64,000 bases of DNA, from contig JAGRPP010000026.1 in assembly GCA_019449415.1 (NCBI GenBank), forward strand, positions 62,001 through 126,000, given 5' to 3'. Position 1 is the stretch's first letter; every line of letters starts with the position of its first letter. Source of the DNA: Geothrix sp. Its GTDB lineage: Bacteria; Acidobacteriota; Holophagae; Holophagales; Holophagaceae. Under the pieces are notes generated by a model that was not told where the DNA came from, ran no database searches, and saw only the letters and a list, made by a program, of their open reading frames with translations. The translations under genes and the position numbers were made by a program. Of this stretch, positions 26,797 to 35,068 are shown piece by piece.

Positions 26797-27222
26797 ATGA
26801 CGACGAAGACCTACTACGCCGGCCAGGATGTGGATGCGCCTTGCGGGCGCTGCGGCGGCGAGACGCGGCATCAGGTCCTGACCGTGACCAATGGCGTGCC
26901 CGACAAGCTCATCTGCGGAAACTGCCGCTCCGTGCACAAGTTCCGGGTCGCCAAGCCCGAGCCCCTGCCTCGTTCGCCGCGGATCCCCGCGGCGGCCAAG
27001 GCGGGCGGCCCCCGGCCGGGCTCGCTGGTCTCCCAGTTCCAGGAAGTCCTGACGCGGGAGCAGGGTGGAGCCCAGGCCCGGTGCTACAGCATCGTCGAGC
27101 GCTGGGAGGAAGGCGCCTGGATGGATCACCCCAGCTTCGGCCTGGGACGGGTCCAGCGGCGCCTGGGCAAGAAGGTTGATGTGCTCTTCAGGGATGGGCT
27201 CAAGACCCTGGTCAGCGCATGA
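26797..27222 (+). CDS. zinc-ribbon protein, unknown role
   Basis: 141 residues. N-terminal four-cysteine zinc ribbon (CGRCGGETRHQVLTVT ... CGNC), a basic Pro/Ala linker (residues 50-75), and a C-terminal domain with DHPSFGLGRVQRRLGKKVDV ending in FRDGLKTLVSA. This HPxFGxGxV...F.DG pattern recalls the Tudor-like fold found at the end of some helicases and in CarD-type proteins. Nucleic-acid binding is plausible but unproven. There is no ribosome-binding site before the ATG; see the promoter entry. The last four bases overlap the next gene (ATGA), so the two are coupled. Confidence 0.65.
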   Translation: MTTKTYYAGQDVDAPCGRCGGETRHQVLTVTNGVPDKLICGNCRSVHKFRVAKPEPLPRSPRIPAAAKAGGPRPGSLVSQFQEVLTREQGGAQARCYSIVERWEEGAWMDHPSFGLGRVQRRLGKKVDVLFRDGLKTLVSA

Positions 27223-27857
27223 CGCAGGAGCCGCTCCTCGAGCCCGCCTCCCCCACCCTCCGGGAACTGCGGTTCGCCGTGCTGGACCTGGAGACCACGG
27301 GGGGCAGCCCGAAGGCCCGCTGGGGCAAGGACGGGCGGTTCATCCAGCCCTCCGAGATCACGGAGGTCGGCCTGGTGCGCCTCTCGGGCGTGGTGGTGGA
27401 GGATCGCTACTCCAGCCTGGCCTCCATCCAGGGCTTCCTTCCGGAGGAGATCCAGCGCCTCACGGGCATCAGCCTGCCCATGCTGGCGGGCGCCCCGCCC
27501 TGGGAGCAGGTGGCTCTGAAGCTGGCGCCGCAGCTGGAGGGCCGCATCTGGGTGGCCCATCACGCGCCTTATGACGGCAGCTTCCTCAAGGCCTGGCTGC
27601 CCGAAGGCGTCTGGCGGCGCCACCGGCTCATCTGCACCCGCCTGCTGGCCAAGAAGCTCATTCCCGAGCTGCCGCGGCGCAGCCTCGCCGAGCTCTGCGC
27701 CTTCCTCGGGATCACCAACACCCGGGCCCACCGCGCCCTGCAGGACGCCGAGGCCACGGCCGAGGCCCTCCAGCATCTCATCCAGCGGGCCGAGGACCGG
27801 GGCATGGACGGCGAAGCCTTCCTCGCCGCCGGCGAAGTGCCCTGGGCCAAGGTCTGA
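27219..27857 (+). CDS. DEDDh 3'-5' exonuclease, DnaQ-like
   Basis: 212 residues. Exonuclease fold with Exo I as VLDLETTGG (Asp-Glu metal ligands), Exo II region with HHAPYDGSFL, and Exo III as HRALQDAEAT (His and Asp ligands). The family includes the proofreading epsilon subunit of DNA polymerase III and RNase T-like enzymes; the short length with no C-terminal polymerase-binding segment leaves the exact substrate open. It overlaps the upstream zinc-ribbon gene by four bases. The gene symbol is not assigned because epsilon and accessory DnaQ-like nucleases cannot be told apart here. Confidence 0.85.
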   Translation: MTQEPLLEPASPTLRELRFAVLDLETTGGSPKARWGKDGRFIQPSEITEVGLVRLSGVVVEDRYSSLASIQGFLPEEIQRLTGISLPMLAGAPPWEQVALKLAPQLEGRIWVAHHAPYDGSFLKAWLPEGVWRRHRLICTRLLAKKLIPELPRRSLAELCAFLGITNTRAHRALQDAEATAEALQHLIQRAEDRGMDGEAFLAAGEVPWAKV

Positions 27858-27877
27858 CCCCGGCTTGGATCTGACCC

Positions 27878-28051
27878 CTACTTGAGGGTCTTCTTCGCCT
27901 TCTCGGCGGAGGCCTTGGAGTAGTAGGCGCACACGCCCTTCTTGGCGTCGGGCTCGATGCCCGCGGTCTTGAGGGCGTCCTTGAGCTTCTTCTCGGGCAC
28001 GCCCAGATCCTTGGCCCAGGCCGCCGCCGTCTTCATGCCTTCAGCCGCCAT
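27878..28051 (-). CDS. small basic SAP/helix-turn-helix-like protein, unknown
   Basis: 57 residues starting at MAAEGMKTAAAW. Lys-rich, helical (AKDLGVPEKKLKDALKTAG, then ASAEKAKKTLK), with one cysteine (GVCAYYS). The arrangement looks like a small DNA-binding fold. Codon choice is third-position G/C as in neighbours, so it is probably real; the GGAGGG-type site upstream supports the start at 28051. Function unknown. It is convergent with the exonuclease gene, 20 bp away. Confidence 0.6.
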   Translation of the reverse strand: MAAEGMKTAAAWAKDLGVPEKKLKDALKTAGIEPDAKKGVCAYYSKASAEKAKKTLK

Positions 28052-28397
28052 GGCACCCTCCGTTGGGGCAAGCCTACACCCCAATTCGACGACGCGCGCT
28101 TCAGCAGACTCTGCTGCGAGCCAAGGGCAAGCTCGCGCACCATGGTCCGGTGCAACCGCAACCTGCCAAGCGGCTCATCGTCAGATCGCCGGGCCGATAT
28201 CGAAGGTGCGATTGCGGTGGAGCCAGCGCTTCCGGAAACGGCTTCAGGAACGCACGGACTCAATGTCAGCGGGCGAACAGGCGGTGTTGCTTGATCTTCT
28301 ATGCCCCTATCTAGGCCCTACTGGTTGAATTCGTTCGAATGTTAACCTGTTTATCGATGTCAAGACATCAATGCCAAGCTATCAATGAGGTCATTGC
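28052..28397. other. 346-bp gap, lower GC, no coherent gene
   Basis: This stretch lies between the small minus-strand gene and the receptor-like gene. It has visibly more A/T in its last 80 bases than the rest of the window. Short open frames on both strands have no ribosome-binding site and no recognisable protein. Two perfect inverted repeats occur close to the downstream gene: ATTCG-TT-CGAAT (28329-28340) and GATGTC-AA-GACATC (28356-28369). Confidence 0.6.
28356..28369. promoter_or_regulatory. candidate operator, perfect inverted repeat
   Basis: GATGTC-AA-GACATC, 6-bp arms and 2-bp spacer, centred about 35 bp upstream of the receptor-like gene start. The geometry is typical of dimeric repressor or LuxR/TetR-type sites. 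No cognate regulator is known; this is a structural observation only. Confidence 0.3.
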
Positions 28398-29711
28398 ATG
28401 CAGCCCTATTCGAATGCTTCGACGGCGGCCTCGATCAACGCAACCCAACGCAAATTGATGCTTGGCGTCGCCATTGCGACGCTGCTGGCATTTGCCATCG
28501 TGATCGCCGACCTGGCGAGCGGCGGCCGCCCTGATCCGCCGGAGCTGCGCGCCGCGGCGACCCTGCTCGACGGCTCCTGGCGATTCCGTACCGGCGATGA
28601 CCCCCACTGGGCGGAGGCCGCCACGGACGATAGCGGTTGGGAGACGGTCGACATGACCGCCGCGCCGGGCAGCCACGATGGCGACGTAGGTCTGCCTGAT
28701 TATGTCGGCGGATGGATGGCGCACGGTCATCCCGGCTATCACGGCTACGCCTGGTACCGGCGCGCAGTGACGGTGCCGGCCGGACCCGCGTCGTGGGACA
28801 TCCTCGGACCGACCCTCGTCGAGAATGGCTACGAGCTCTATTGGAACGGTCAACTGTTGGGCGGGTCGGGCAGGCTCGGTGCGGCCCCGCGGGTCGTCGG
28901 CACGCGGCCGCTGCAGTTCGCCTTGCCTGCCGGTGTGGCGGGCACCCGTGGCGTGCTCGCTGTCCGCGCGTACATGCCTCCCGTTTCCGGCGTCAGCGCA
29001 GACGGCGGCGGCATGCACAGCGTGCCCATACTGGCTCCGCGGCCGGCGAGCGAGGCGCTCCACCGCGTGCAATGGCAGCGAACCATCGCCGGTTACATCG
29101 TCGATGTGATCGAGCCGTTAACGATGTTTGCACTCATTGGCTGGGCACTCTGGTGCCGGCCTCGAAGCAGCCACGGGCGTTTCCTGATCTTTGCCTGCAT
29201 CGCGCTCGCGCTCATGGCGGCCAGGCGTCTCAACAACGCGATCCTCGCTTGGACCGATCTGATGGATCTGGCGACCTATGCCTGGCTGGCGTCAGTGATG
29301 TGGGTGCCCACGGTGGCCGCCTGGACGCTGGCCTGGAATCGCTGGTGCCTTCCTCCGTGGCGGACCTTCGATGTGTCCGCCGCGCTGGCGGCGATCGCCG
29401 CGGTTGTCGGCGCCGTGATCCATTCCGCAAGTGTGACGAGGGGCAGCCGGCTCGCGTCCATCGCGCTGTTTGTTGCGATAGGAGCGCGCATCGTCCGCAG
29501 CGGACCCATGCGGACCCTGGCGCTCGTCACGTTGGCCTCCATCATGGCCGCGCTATTCGGCGGCGAGCTGCTCGATGCGATCGGCGTACCGGGCATCTGG
29601 TTTCCGTTCGGCATCGGCGTGTCGCGGACGCAGTACATTTACGCGTTCGCGATTCCGCTCCTGGCATTCTTGAGCGTGCGGACCTTGTTTCCAAAGGGAG
29701 CGGATCGATAG
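28398..29711 (+). CDS. 7TMR-DISM-like receptor lacking an output domain
   Basis: 437 residues, start ATG 28398 with GAGG seven bases upstream. One N-terminal membrane anchor (about residues 22-41), then a periplasmic jelly-roll domain of GH2 sugar-binding type (LLDGSWRFRTGDDPHWAEA, DDSGWETVDM, GYHGYAWYRRAVTVP, YELYWNGQLLGGSG), then seven hydrophobic segments from about residue 230 to 430. This matches 7TMR-DISM receptors, which normally carry a kinase, GGDEF or phosphatase module after the seventh helix; here the protein ends right there (LFPKGADR). Codon use (more CGA, TCG, ACG, TTG) and lower GC differ from neighbours, suggesting acquisition. Ligand unknown. Confidence 0.7.
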   Translation: MQPYSNASTAASINATQRKLMLGVAIATLLAFAIVIADLASGGRPDPPELRAAATLLDGSWRFRTGDDPHWAEAATDDSGWETVDMTAAPGSHDGDVGLPDYVGGWMAHGHPGYHGYAWYRRAVTVPAGPASWDILGPTLVENGYELYWNGQLLGGSGRLGAAPRVVGTRPLQFALPAGVAGTRGVLAVRAYMPPVSGVSADGGGMHSVPILAPRPASEALHRVQWQRTIAGYIVDVIEPLTMFALIGWALWCRPRSSHGRFLIFACIALALMAARRLNNAILAWTDLMDLATYAWLASVMWVPTVAAWTLAWNRWCLPPWRTFDVSAALAAIAAVVGAVIHSASVTRGSRLASIALFVAIGARIVRSGPMRTLALVTLASIMAALFGGELLDAIGVPGIWFPFGIGVSRTQYIYAFAIPLLAFLSVRTLFPKGADR

Positions 29712-29812
29712 GTGATACGGCGAGGTGGTACCGCGGCCTTCAGATCCTCTGCCAAGGCGGCCTCCCTCTGACCCCTTGCCGGACCTTGGAGGGATAGCGG
29801 TACACTCCCTCC

Positions 29813-30382
29813 ATGGATCTCACCCGTTTTCTCGACCTCGTCCGCACCCAGGGCTGGCAGGGCTGGTCCCTCTGGGTGGTCCTGATGGCCCAGGCCCTGC
29901 TCTGGGTGGGGCTGGTGCGGCTGCACCTCTCGCTGCAACGGGAGGAGGCCCCCTGGGAAGAATGCGTCGGAAAGATCCGCTCGGCCTTCCTGCGCAAGGT
30001 GAATGGCGAGGAGGAGATCCAGGAACTGAAGGTCCACCGCTACGCTCCCCTGGTGGATCAGCTGCTGGCCCTGCACTTCGCCGAGGAGAAGAGCGAGCGC
30101 TTCGACCGCTGGCTGCTGTTGCGCTGGAAGGTGAAGGAGGGGCTGCGCCCCTACTGGATCCGCTGGGGCTACCTGCTCATCGCCTTTGGGGTGGTGGTGT
30201 GGTACCTCCAGGGCCTCCGCCTGGACCTGGGCACCGATGTGCTCAAGCGCACCCCCGTGGATCCCCGCCTGCTCTGGGTCTGGCTGGGCTACGCCATGGT
30301 CCTCGCCTGGAAGATCGTGCGCATCCACGGCAACCTCGAGCGGGTCCAGCGCAGCCTGCTGTTGCCCCGACGGGACGAGTAG
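29813..30382 (+). CDS. membrane protein of unknown function
   Basis: 189 residues. Three hydrophobic segments: around residues 17-34 (GWSLWVVLMAQALLWVGLV), 120-135 (WGYLLIAFGVVVWYL) and 159-172 (VWLGYAMVLAWKIV), separated by a charged region of about 80 residues with many Glu/Arg/Lys (RSAFLRKVNGEEEIQELKV). No family recognised. Base composition matches the window norm, unlike the preceding gene. Likely co-transcribed with the downstream acetyltransferase and UPF0102 genes. Confidence 0.6.
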   Translation: MDLTRFLDLVRTQGWQGWSLWVVLMAQALLWVGLVRLHLSLQREEAPWEECVGKIRSAFLRKVNGEEEIQELKVHRYAPLVDQLLALHFAEEKSERFDRWLLLRWKVKEGLRPYWIRWGYLLIAFGVVVWYLQGLRLDLGTDVLKRTPVDPRLLWVWLGYAMVLAWKIVRIHGNLERVQRSLLLPRRDE

Positions 30383-30388
30383 CCGCCC

Positions 30389-30895
30389 ATGGCGTTCGTG
30401 ATCCAACCCTTCCGGACGGGCCAGGAGGAGCAGGTGCTCAACCTGATCCTCCCCATCCAGCAGATGGAATTCGGCGTTCCCATCACCGCCGGGGATCAGC
30501 CGGACCTGGGTCGGATCCCCGAGGTCTACCAGGCTGGTCGAGGCGGTTTCTGGGTGGGCCTTGAGGGGGACCGCGTCCTCGGCACCCTTGGCCTCATCGA
30601 CTTCGGCCAGGCGCCCGGGGGCGGCGGGGCTCTGCGGAAGATGTTCCTCCACCGGGATGCCCGCGGCAGCGGCCTGGCCCAGGCCCTGCTGGACACCCTG
30701 CTTGCCCACGCCCGGAATCAGGAGCTTCCGGGCCTCTGGCTCGGCACCCTGCCGCACATGAGGGCGGCCCACCGCTTCTACGAGCGCAACGGGTTCCGGC
30801 CGGTGGGGCCGGAGGCGTTGCCTCTGGAGTTTCCCCGCATGGCGGTGGACACGGTCTTCTATGCCCTGGAACTCTCCCGTGACGCGGCGCGGTGA
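30389..30895 (+). CDS. GNAT-family N-acetyltransferase
   Basis: 168 residues. GNAT fold with the acetyl-CoA pyrophosphate-binding loop in RDARGSGLAQALLDTLLAHA (R-x-x-G-x-G/A pattern) and the terminal motif AAHRFYERNGFRPV. The substrate cannot be predicted. Its 3' end overlaps the next gene by 17 bases. Confidence 0.85.
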   Translation: MAFVIQPFRTGQEEQVLNLILPIQQMEFGVPITAGDQPDLGRIPEVYQAGRGGFWVGLEGDRVLGTLGLIDFGQAPGGGGALRKMFLHRDARGSGLAQALLDTLLAHARNQELPGLWLGTLPHMRAAHRFYERNGFRPVGPEALPLEFPRMAVDTVFYALELSRDAAR

Positions 30896-31268
30896 GGCGG
30901 CCCGCCGCCTGGGCCTCCGCGCCGAGCGGCTGACGCTCTGGCTGCTCTGGGCCCGGGGCTGGGATCTGGTGGCCTGGCGCCAGAAACTGGGCCGCTACGA
31001 GCTGGACCTGCTGCTCAGCCGGGGGCCGGAATTGCGGCTCCTGGAGGTGAAGGCCCGGCGCCCCGGAGCCTGGGTGGGCGCCGACACGGCCCTGGAGCCC
31101 GAGCAGCGCCTCCGCCTGCAACGGGCCCTCCAGACCTGGCTCGACCGCGTGCCCTGGCCCGGAAGGGTCACCTTCCAGCGCGTGAGCTGGGCCGGTTGGC
31201 GTTGGAAATTCCACGCTCCGGAGCGCTGGGATGCGCTCAAGGTGAATCGGGGGCCCGAGTCCGGGTGA
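30879..31268 (+). CDS. UPF0102/YraN endonuclease-like protein
   Basis: 129 residues with a GTG start at 30879 (MTRRGEAARR); the ATG at 30861 in the same frame has no site and would add an unrelated stretch. The restriction-endonuclease-like fold shows RRGEAARRLGLRAERLTLWLL, ARGWDLVAWRQKLGRYELDLLL and LRLLEVKAR, the D...ExK active-site pattern of the family. Sometimes linked to recombination or DNA repair; actual function is not established. The stop lies about 100 bp before flhA. Confidence 0.85.
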   Translation: MTRRGEAARRLGLRAERLTLWLLWARGWDLVAWRQKLGRYELDLLLSRGPELRLLEVKARRPGAWVGADTALEPEQRLRLQRALQTWLDRVPWPGRVTFQRVSWAGWRWKFHAPERWDALKVNRGPESG

Positions 31269-31293
31269 TGGGCCCGGGTAATGGGCCCGGGTG
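31268..31293 (+). repeat. tandem 13-bp direct repeat upstream of flhA
   Basis: ATGGGCCCGGGTA followed directly by ATGGGCCCGGGTG, each containing the palindrome GGGCCC. It lies between the UPF0102 stop and the flhA promoter candidate. Possible slippage product or regulator-binding site. Confidence 0.4.
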
Positions 31294-31335
31294 ACGGGAG
31301 CGCCGGGGGCCCGGCGAGGCCCCTGGCCGCGCGGC

Positions 31336-31351
31336 TGGCACAGCCCTCGCC
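31336..31351 (+). promoter_or_regulatory. sigma-54-like promoter upstream of flhA
   Basis: TGGCACAGCCCTCGC: the GG (31337-31338) and GC (31349-31350) are separated by exactly ten bases, as sigma-54 promoters require, and TGGCAC matches the -24 element. The -12 element reads TCGC instead of TTGC. A transcript would start about 10 bp before the flhA ATG. Confidence 0.45.
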
Positions 31352-31372
31352 CCGAACCCCCCGGGTGTCGGT

Positions 31373-33472
31373 ATGTTGACCTTCCTGGACCGTCTGCTTC
31401 CATATATGGCCCGCCTCTCGCGGCGGTCGGACCTCGCTGCGCCCGTTTTCGTGATGATCGTGCTGGTGGTGATGGTCCTGCCCCTGCCGGCCTTCATGCT
31501 GGACCTGCTCATCGTCCTGAACATCACCCTGAGCCTGGTGATCCTGATGGTGGGCATGTATGTGCCCCGGCCCAAGGAGTTCAGCTCGTATCCCTCGGTG
31601 CTGCTGGTGGTGACGCTTTTCCGTCTGGCCATCAATGTGGCCACCACCCGCCGGATCCTCCTCTTCGCAGGGGACCAGGGGGCGGACGCCGCCGGCCACA
31701 TGGTGAAGGCCTTCGGCCAGTTCGTGGTGGGCGGCAGCTATGTCATCGGCCTGGTGGTCTTCCTGATTCTGCTGGCCATCCAGTTCCTGGTGATCAACCA
31801 CGGCGCGGGCCGCATCGCCGAAGTGACCGCCCGGTTCACCCTGGACGCCCTGCCCGGCAAGCAGATGGCCATCGACGCCGACCTGAACGCGGGCTACATC
31901 GACGAGCAGGAGGCCCGCCGGCGCCGCAAGGATCTCCAGGAGGAGGCCGGGTTCTACGGGGCCATGGACGGCGCCGTGAAGTTCACCCAGCGGGACTCCG
32001 TGGCGGCCCTGATCATCCTGGCCGTCAACATCGTGGCGGGCATCATCCTCGGCGTGGTGCGCTACAACCTGCCCGTGACGCAGGCCCTGGAGGTCTACAC
32101 GCTGCTGACGGTGGGCGACGGTCTGGTGACGGTGATCCCCAGCCTGCTCATCAGCGTGGGCGGCGCCATCCTCACCACCCGCAGCGGCAGCGATGCCACG
32201 GGCCTGGGCAGTCAGGTGCTGGGGCAGATGGGCGCAGACCACCGTCCCCTGGCCATCGCCGCCTCGGTCCTCTTCCTCTTCGGGGCCGTTCCGGGCCTGC
32301 CCCTCTTCCCCTTCTGGGTCATGGGCTCCGTCTTCGGCGTCATGGCCTATGCGGCCTGGAAGCTGCCGAAGCCGGCCCCCGGCGCCGAAGAAGCCGCCGC
32401 CGCTGCGGAAAAGGCGAAGGCCGCCGCCGCGGAGGGCGGGGAGCGGGTCGAGGGCCTGCTCAAGGTCGACCCCCTGGGCCTGGAGGTGGGCTACAGCCTC
32501 ATCCCCCTGCTCGATGTGAACCAGGGCGGCACGGTGCTGGAGCGCATCAAGGCCGTGCGGCGCCAGATGGCCCAGGAGCTGGGCATCGTGGTGCCCCCCG
32601 TGCGCATCCGCGACAACCTGCAGCTCCCCCCTCATACCTACCGCCTGCTGCTCCGGAGCGAGGAGATCGCCCGGGCCGAGCTGCAGCCCACCCAGTTCCT
32701 GGCCATGAACCCCGGCACCGCCACGGAGGACCTCGCCGGCACGCCCACCTCGGAGCCCGCCTTCGGTCTGCCGGCCTACTGGATTCCCGACGCCCAGCGG
32801 GACCGGGCCCAGATGCTGGGCTACACGGTGGTGGAGCCCGCCACCGTGCTCACCACCCACCTGTCGGAACTCATCAAGCAGCATGCGCCGGACCTGCTGG
32901 GCCGGCCCGAGGTCCAGCACCTCCTCGACACCCTCAAGGAGACCTCGCCGCGGCTGGTGGATGACCTCATCCCCAATGTGGTCAGCGTGACCACCCTCCA
33001 GAAGGTGATGCACAACCTCCTGCGGGAGCGCGTGCCCGTGCGGGACCTGGGCCGCATCCTCGAGGCCACCGCCGATGCCGCCACCATGACCAAGGATGTG
33101 GGCTTCATCACCGAATATGTCCGCCAGGCCCTGGGCCGCGTGCTCACGAGCCCGCACCTGTCCGAGACCGGGGAGCTGGGCGTGCTGGTGCTCGATCCCC
33201 AGATCGAGCAGACCCTCCAGGGCGGCATCGAGCAGACGGACCGCGGGAGCTTCCTGGCCCTGGAGCCGGGCCGCACCCAGGAGCTGCTCACCCGCATCGC
33301 CAATGGCATCGCGGCCCTCCTGCCCGGCGCCCAGCCGGTGCTCCTGACCAATCCCGTCGTGCGCCCCCACCTACGGCGCCTCCTGGAGCGGGCCCTGCCC
33401 CACCTGGTGGTGCTGAGCCACAGCGAGGTGCCCATGGATGTCCGCGTCGTGAACCTGGGCACTGTTTCATGA
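31373..33472 (+). CDS. flhA: flagellar export gate protein FlhA
   Basis: 699 residues. Inner-membrane component of the flagellar type III export apparatus. Eight hydrophobic segments in the first 330 residues with the signature LDLLIVLNITLSLVILMVGMYV and GRIAEVTARFTLDALPGKQMAIDADLNAG, then an acidic linker and the large cytoplasmic docking domain (residues about 370-699; VLVLDPQIEQ, NPVVRPHLRRLLERALPHLVVLSHSEV). Length equals typical FlhA. It starts the operon with flhF, flhG, fliA, fliM and fliN; the FlhB/FliP/FliQ/FliR partners are elsewhere. Confidence 0.97.
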   Translation: MLTFLDRLLPYMARLSRRSDLAAPVFVMIVLVVMVLPLPAFMLDLLIVLNITLSLVILMVGMYVPRPKEFSSYPSVLLVVTLFRLAINVATTRRILLFAGDQGADAAGHMVKAFGQFVVGGSYVIGLVVFLILLAIQFLVINHGAGRIAEVTARFTLDALPGKQMAIDADLNAGYIDEQEARRRRKDLQEEAGFYGAMDGAVKFTQRDSVAALIILAVNIVAGIILGVVRYNLPVTQALEVYTLLTVGDGLVTVIPSLLISVGGAILTTRSGSDATGLGSQVLGQMGADHRPLAIAASVLFLFGAVPGLPLFPFWVMGSVFGVMAYAAWKLPKPAPGAEEAAAAAEKAKAAAAEGGERVEGLLKVDPLGLEVGYSLIPLLDVNQGGTVLERIKAVRRQMAQELGIVVPPVRIRDNLQLPPHTYRLLLRSEEIARAELQPTQFLAMNPGTATEDLAGTPTSEPAFGLPAYWIPDAQRDRAQMLGYTVVEPATVLTTHLSELIKQHAPDLLGRPEVQHLLDTLKETSPRLVDDLIPNVVSVTTLQKVMHNLLRERVPVRDLGRILEATADAATMTKDVGFITEYVRQALGRVLTSPHLSETGELGVLVLDPQIEQTLQGGIEQTDRGSFLALEPGRTQELLTRIANGIAALLPGAQPVLLTNPVVRPHLRRLLERALPHLVVLSHSEVPMDVRVVNLGTVS

Positions 33473-33494
33473 ACCGACTCGTGAAGGGTGAACC

Positions 33495-34796
33495 ATGCGC
33501 GTGAAGACCTTCGAAGCCGGATCCATGCAGGATGCCCTGGACATCGTGAAGAAGGAGATGGGCGAGGAGGCCTTCATCCTCTCCACCCGGACCCGGCGGC
33601 GGGCCTCGGCCCTGGGCCTGGGCGAAGAGGCCGTCATCGAAGTCACGGCCGCCGTGGACGAGGCCCAGCCCGGCGCGAAGCTGGCGACGCCGCCGCTCGC
33701 CGCCGGCAGTCCCGCCTCCCTGACCTACGGCCTCCGCCCCTCCCTGGAACCGGCGCCGTCTCGGCCCCCATCTCGGCCCCCGGCCCGGCCCCCCGTCGCC
33801 CCGCCGGCCCCCCCCATGGATCTGCAGCCACTCCGGAGGGAGCTGCTGGAGATCAAGGGCGCCGTGGCGGCCCTCAAGGACAACGATCAGCGCAACGCCT
33901 CGATCCTGAAGGAACTCGATCAGATGAAGGCGCTGCTGAGCCGCATCCAGCGCCAGGGCATGCCCCCGGCCCAGCTGCACCTGCCCCCCAGCCTGCTGGA
34001 GCTCTACGGCGACCTGGTGGCCAACGATGTGGAACCGCTGGTGGCCCTGCGGCTCTGCGAATACGCCCAGCGGGCCCTCGTGGACCAGGATGGCGACTCC
34101 GCCGCCGGCGCCGTGGACGCCGAGCGGGCGCGGCTCTTCCTCCGCCGGGTCATCGCCGACTTCATCCCCGTGGCCCCACCCATCCAGCTGGATCCCGGCA
34201 AGATGCGCGTGGCCGCGCTCGTGGGCCCCACGGGCGTGGGCAAGACCACTACCCTGGCCAAGCTGGCCGCCTACGCCCAGCTCCACCTGAAGCAGAAGGT
34301 GGCCCTGCTCACCCTGGACACCTACCGCATGGCGGCCGTGGATCAGCTCCAGCAGTACGCCCAGATCCTGCAGGTGCCCCTGCATGTGGCCCTCACGGTG
34401 GAGGACCTGCGCAGCGCCCTGCGTTTCTACCAGGACCGCGCCCTGGTGCTCATCGACACACCCGGCCACAGCCCCAAGGACACCGAGACGCTGGGCCAGC
34501 TGCGCGGCCTGCTGGACGAGCTGCCGGAGGTGGAGACCCACCTCGTGATGTCGGCCACCACCAAGCCCCGCGATCTGGCCGAGATCGCCGCGCGCTACGA
34601 GCCCCTGCATCCCACCCGCCTGCTCTTCACCAAGCTCGACGAGACCTCCACCTACGGCCCCATCCTCAGCACCCTGGTCCGCGTCAAGCGGCCCCTCAGC
34701 TACCTGGGCACGGGCCAGGAAGTGCCCGAGGCCCTGGAACTGGCCACCAGCCGCCGGGTGGCCGACCTCATCCTCCCCGCCGAAACGAGTGCCTAA
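33495..34796 (+). CDS. flhF: flagellar placement GTPase FlhF
   Basis: 433 residues. SRP-type GTPase that, with FlhG, sets flagellar number and position. N-terminal basic segment (MRVKTFEAGSMQDALDIVKKEMG), a Pro-rich linker (RPPSRPPARPPVAPP) around residues 85-105, and the NG domain with the G1 loop GPTGVGKTTTLAKL, G3-like DTPGH and LFTKLDET. Ribosome-binding GAAGGGTGAACC sits before ATG 33495. The stop codon lies inside the left arm of an inverted-repeat element that separates flhF from flhG, two genes that usually adjoin. Confidence 0.96.
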   Translation: MRVKTFEAGSMQDALDIVKKEMGEEAFILSTRTRRRASALGLGEEAVIEVTAAVDEAQPGAKLATPPLAAGSPASLTYGLRPSLEPAPSRPPSRPPARPPVAPPAPPMDLQPLRRELLEIKGAVAALKDNDQRNASILKELDQMKALLSRIQRQGMPPAQLHLPPSLLELYGDLVANDVEPLVALRLCEYAQRALVDQDGDSAAGAVDAERARLFLRRVIADFIPVAPPIQLDPGKMRVAALVGPTGVGKTTTLAKLAAYAQLHLKQKVALLTLDTYRMAAVDQLQQYAQILQVPLHVALTVEDLRSALRFYQDRALVLIDTPGHSPKDTETLGQLRGLLDELPEVETHLVMSATTKPRDLAEIAARYEPLHPTRLLFTKLDETSTYGPILSTLVRVKRPLSYLGTGQEVPEALELATSRRVADLILPAETSA

Positions 34797-35050
34797 CCAA
34801 ACCCCGACGAGGTCGCGATGAAACCAGGCTGGATGCACCGCAAGGAAGGGCCCGCAGAACGATGCGGGACATCGTTCAAGGGACATGACGCCGCGGGGCG
34901 CCAGCCTGGCTTCATCCCTCCGGGCGAGGGCCGGCGGGCGTCGCGATGCAGCGTCACGCTCGTCGCGCGTAGTACCCGCTACGCTTCGACTCGCGTTCCT
35001 CGCCTCGCTCGCCCGGCGACCCTCGCGCGACCCCGTGGGGGTTTGGTTAG
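34793..35050. repeat. 258-bp element with 25-bp terminal inverted repeats
   Basis: Left arm 34793-34817 (CTAACCAAACCCCGACGAGG...) and right arm 35026-35050 are inverted copies matching at 23 of 25 positions. Inside: an arm at 34818-34832 matches the reverse complement of 34901-34915 at 14 of 15 positions; a stem GAACGATG/CATCGTTC (34857-34864 with 34870-34877); and a GC-rich 3' half (34921-35025) with further complementary CGGGCGAG/CTCGCCCG strings. An open frame starting at 34818 is antisense-free but codes nothing recognisable. No target-site duplication is obvious. Looks like a miniature non-autonomous element or structured RNA. Confidence 0.7.
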
Positions 35051-35068
35051 ACACTCTCAGGAGGCCGA

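Noticed and set aside
28085..28320. Possible remnant of a transposase in the low-GC gap.
   Set aside because: All three frames of each strand were read; none gives a coherent catalytic motif, and no terminal repeats bracket the region.
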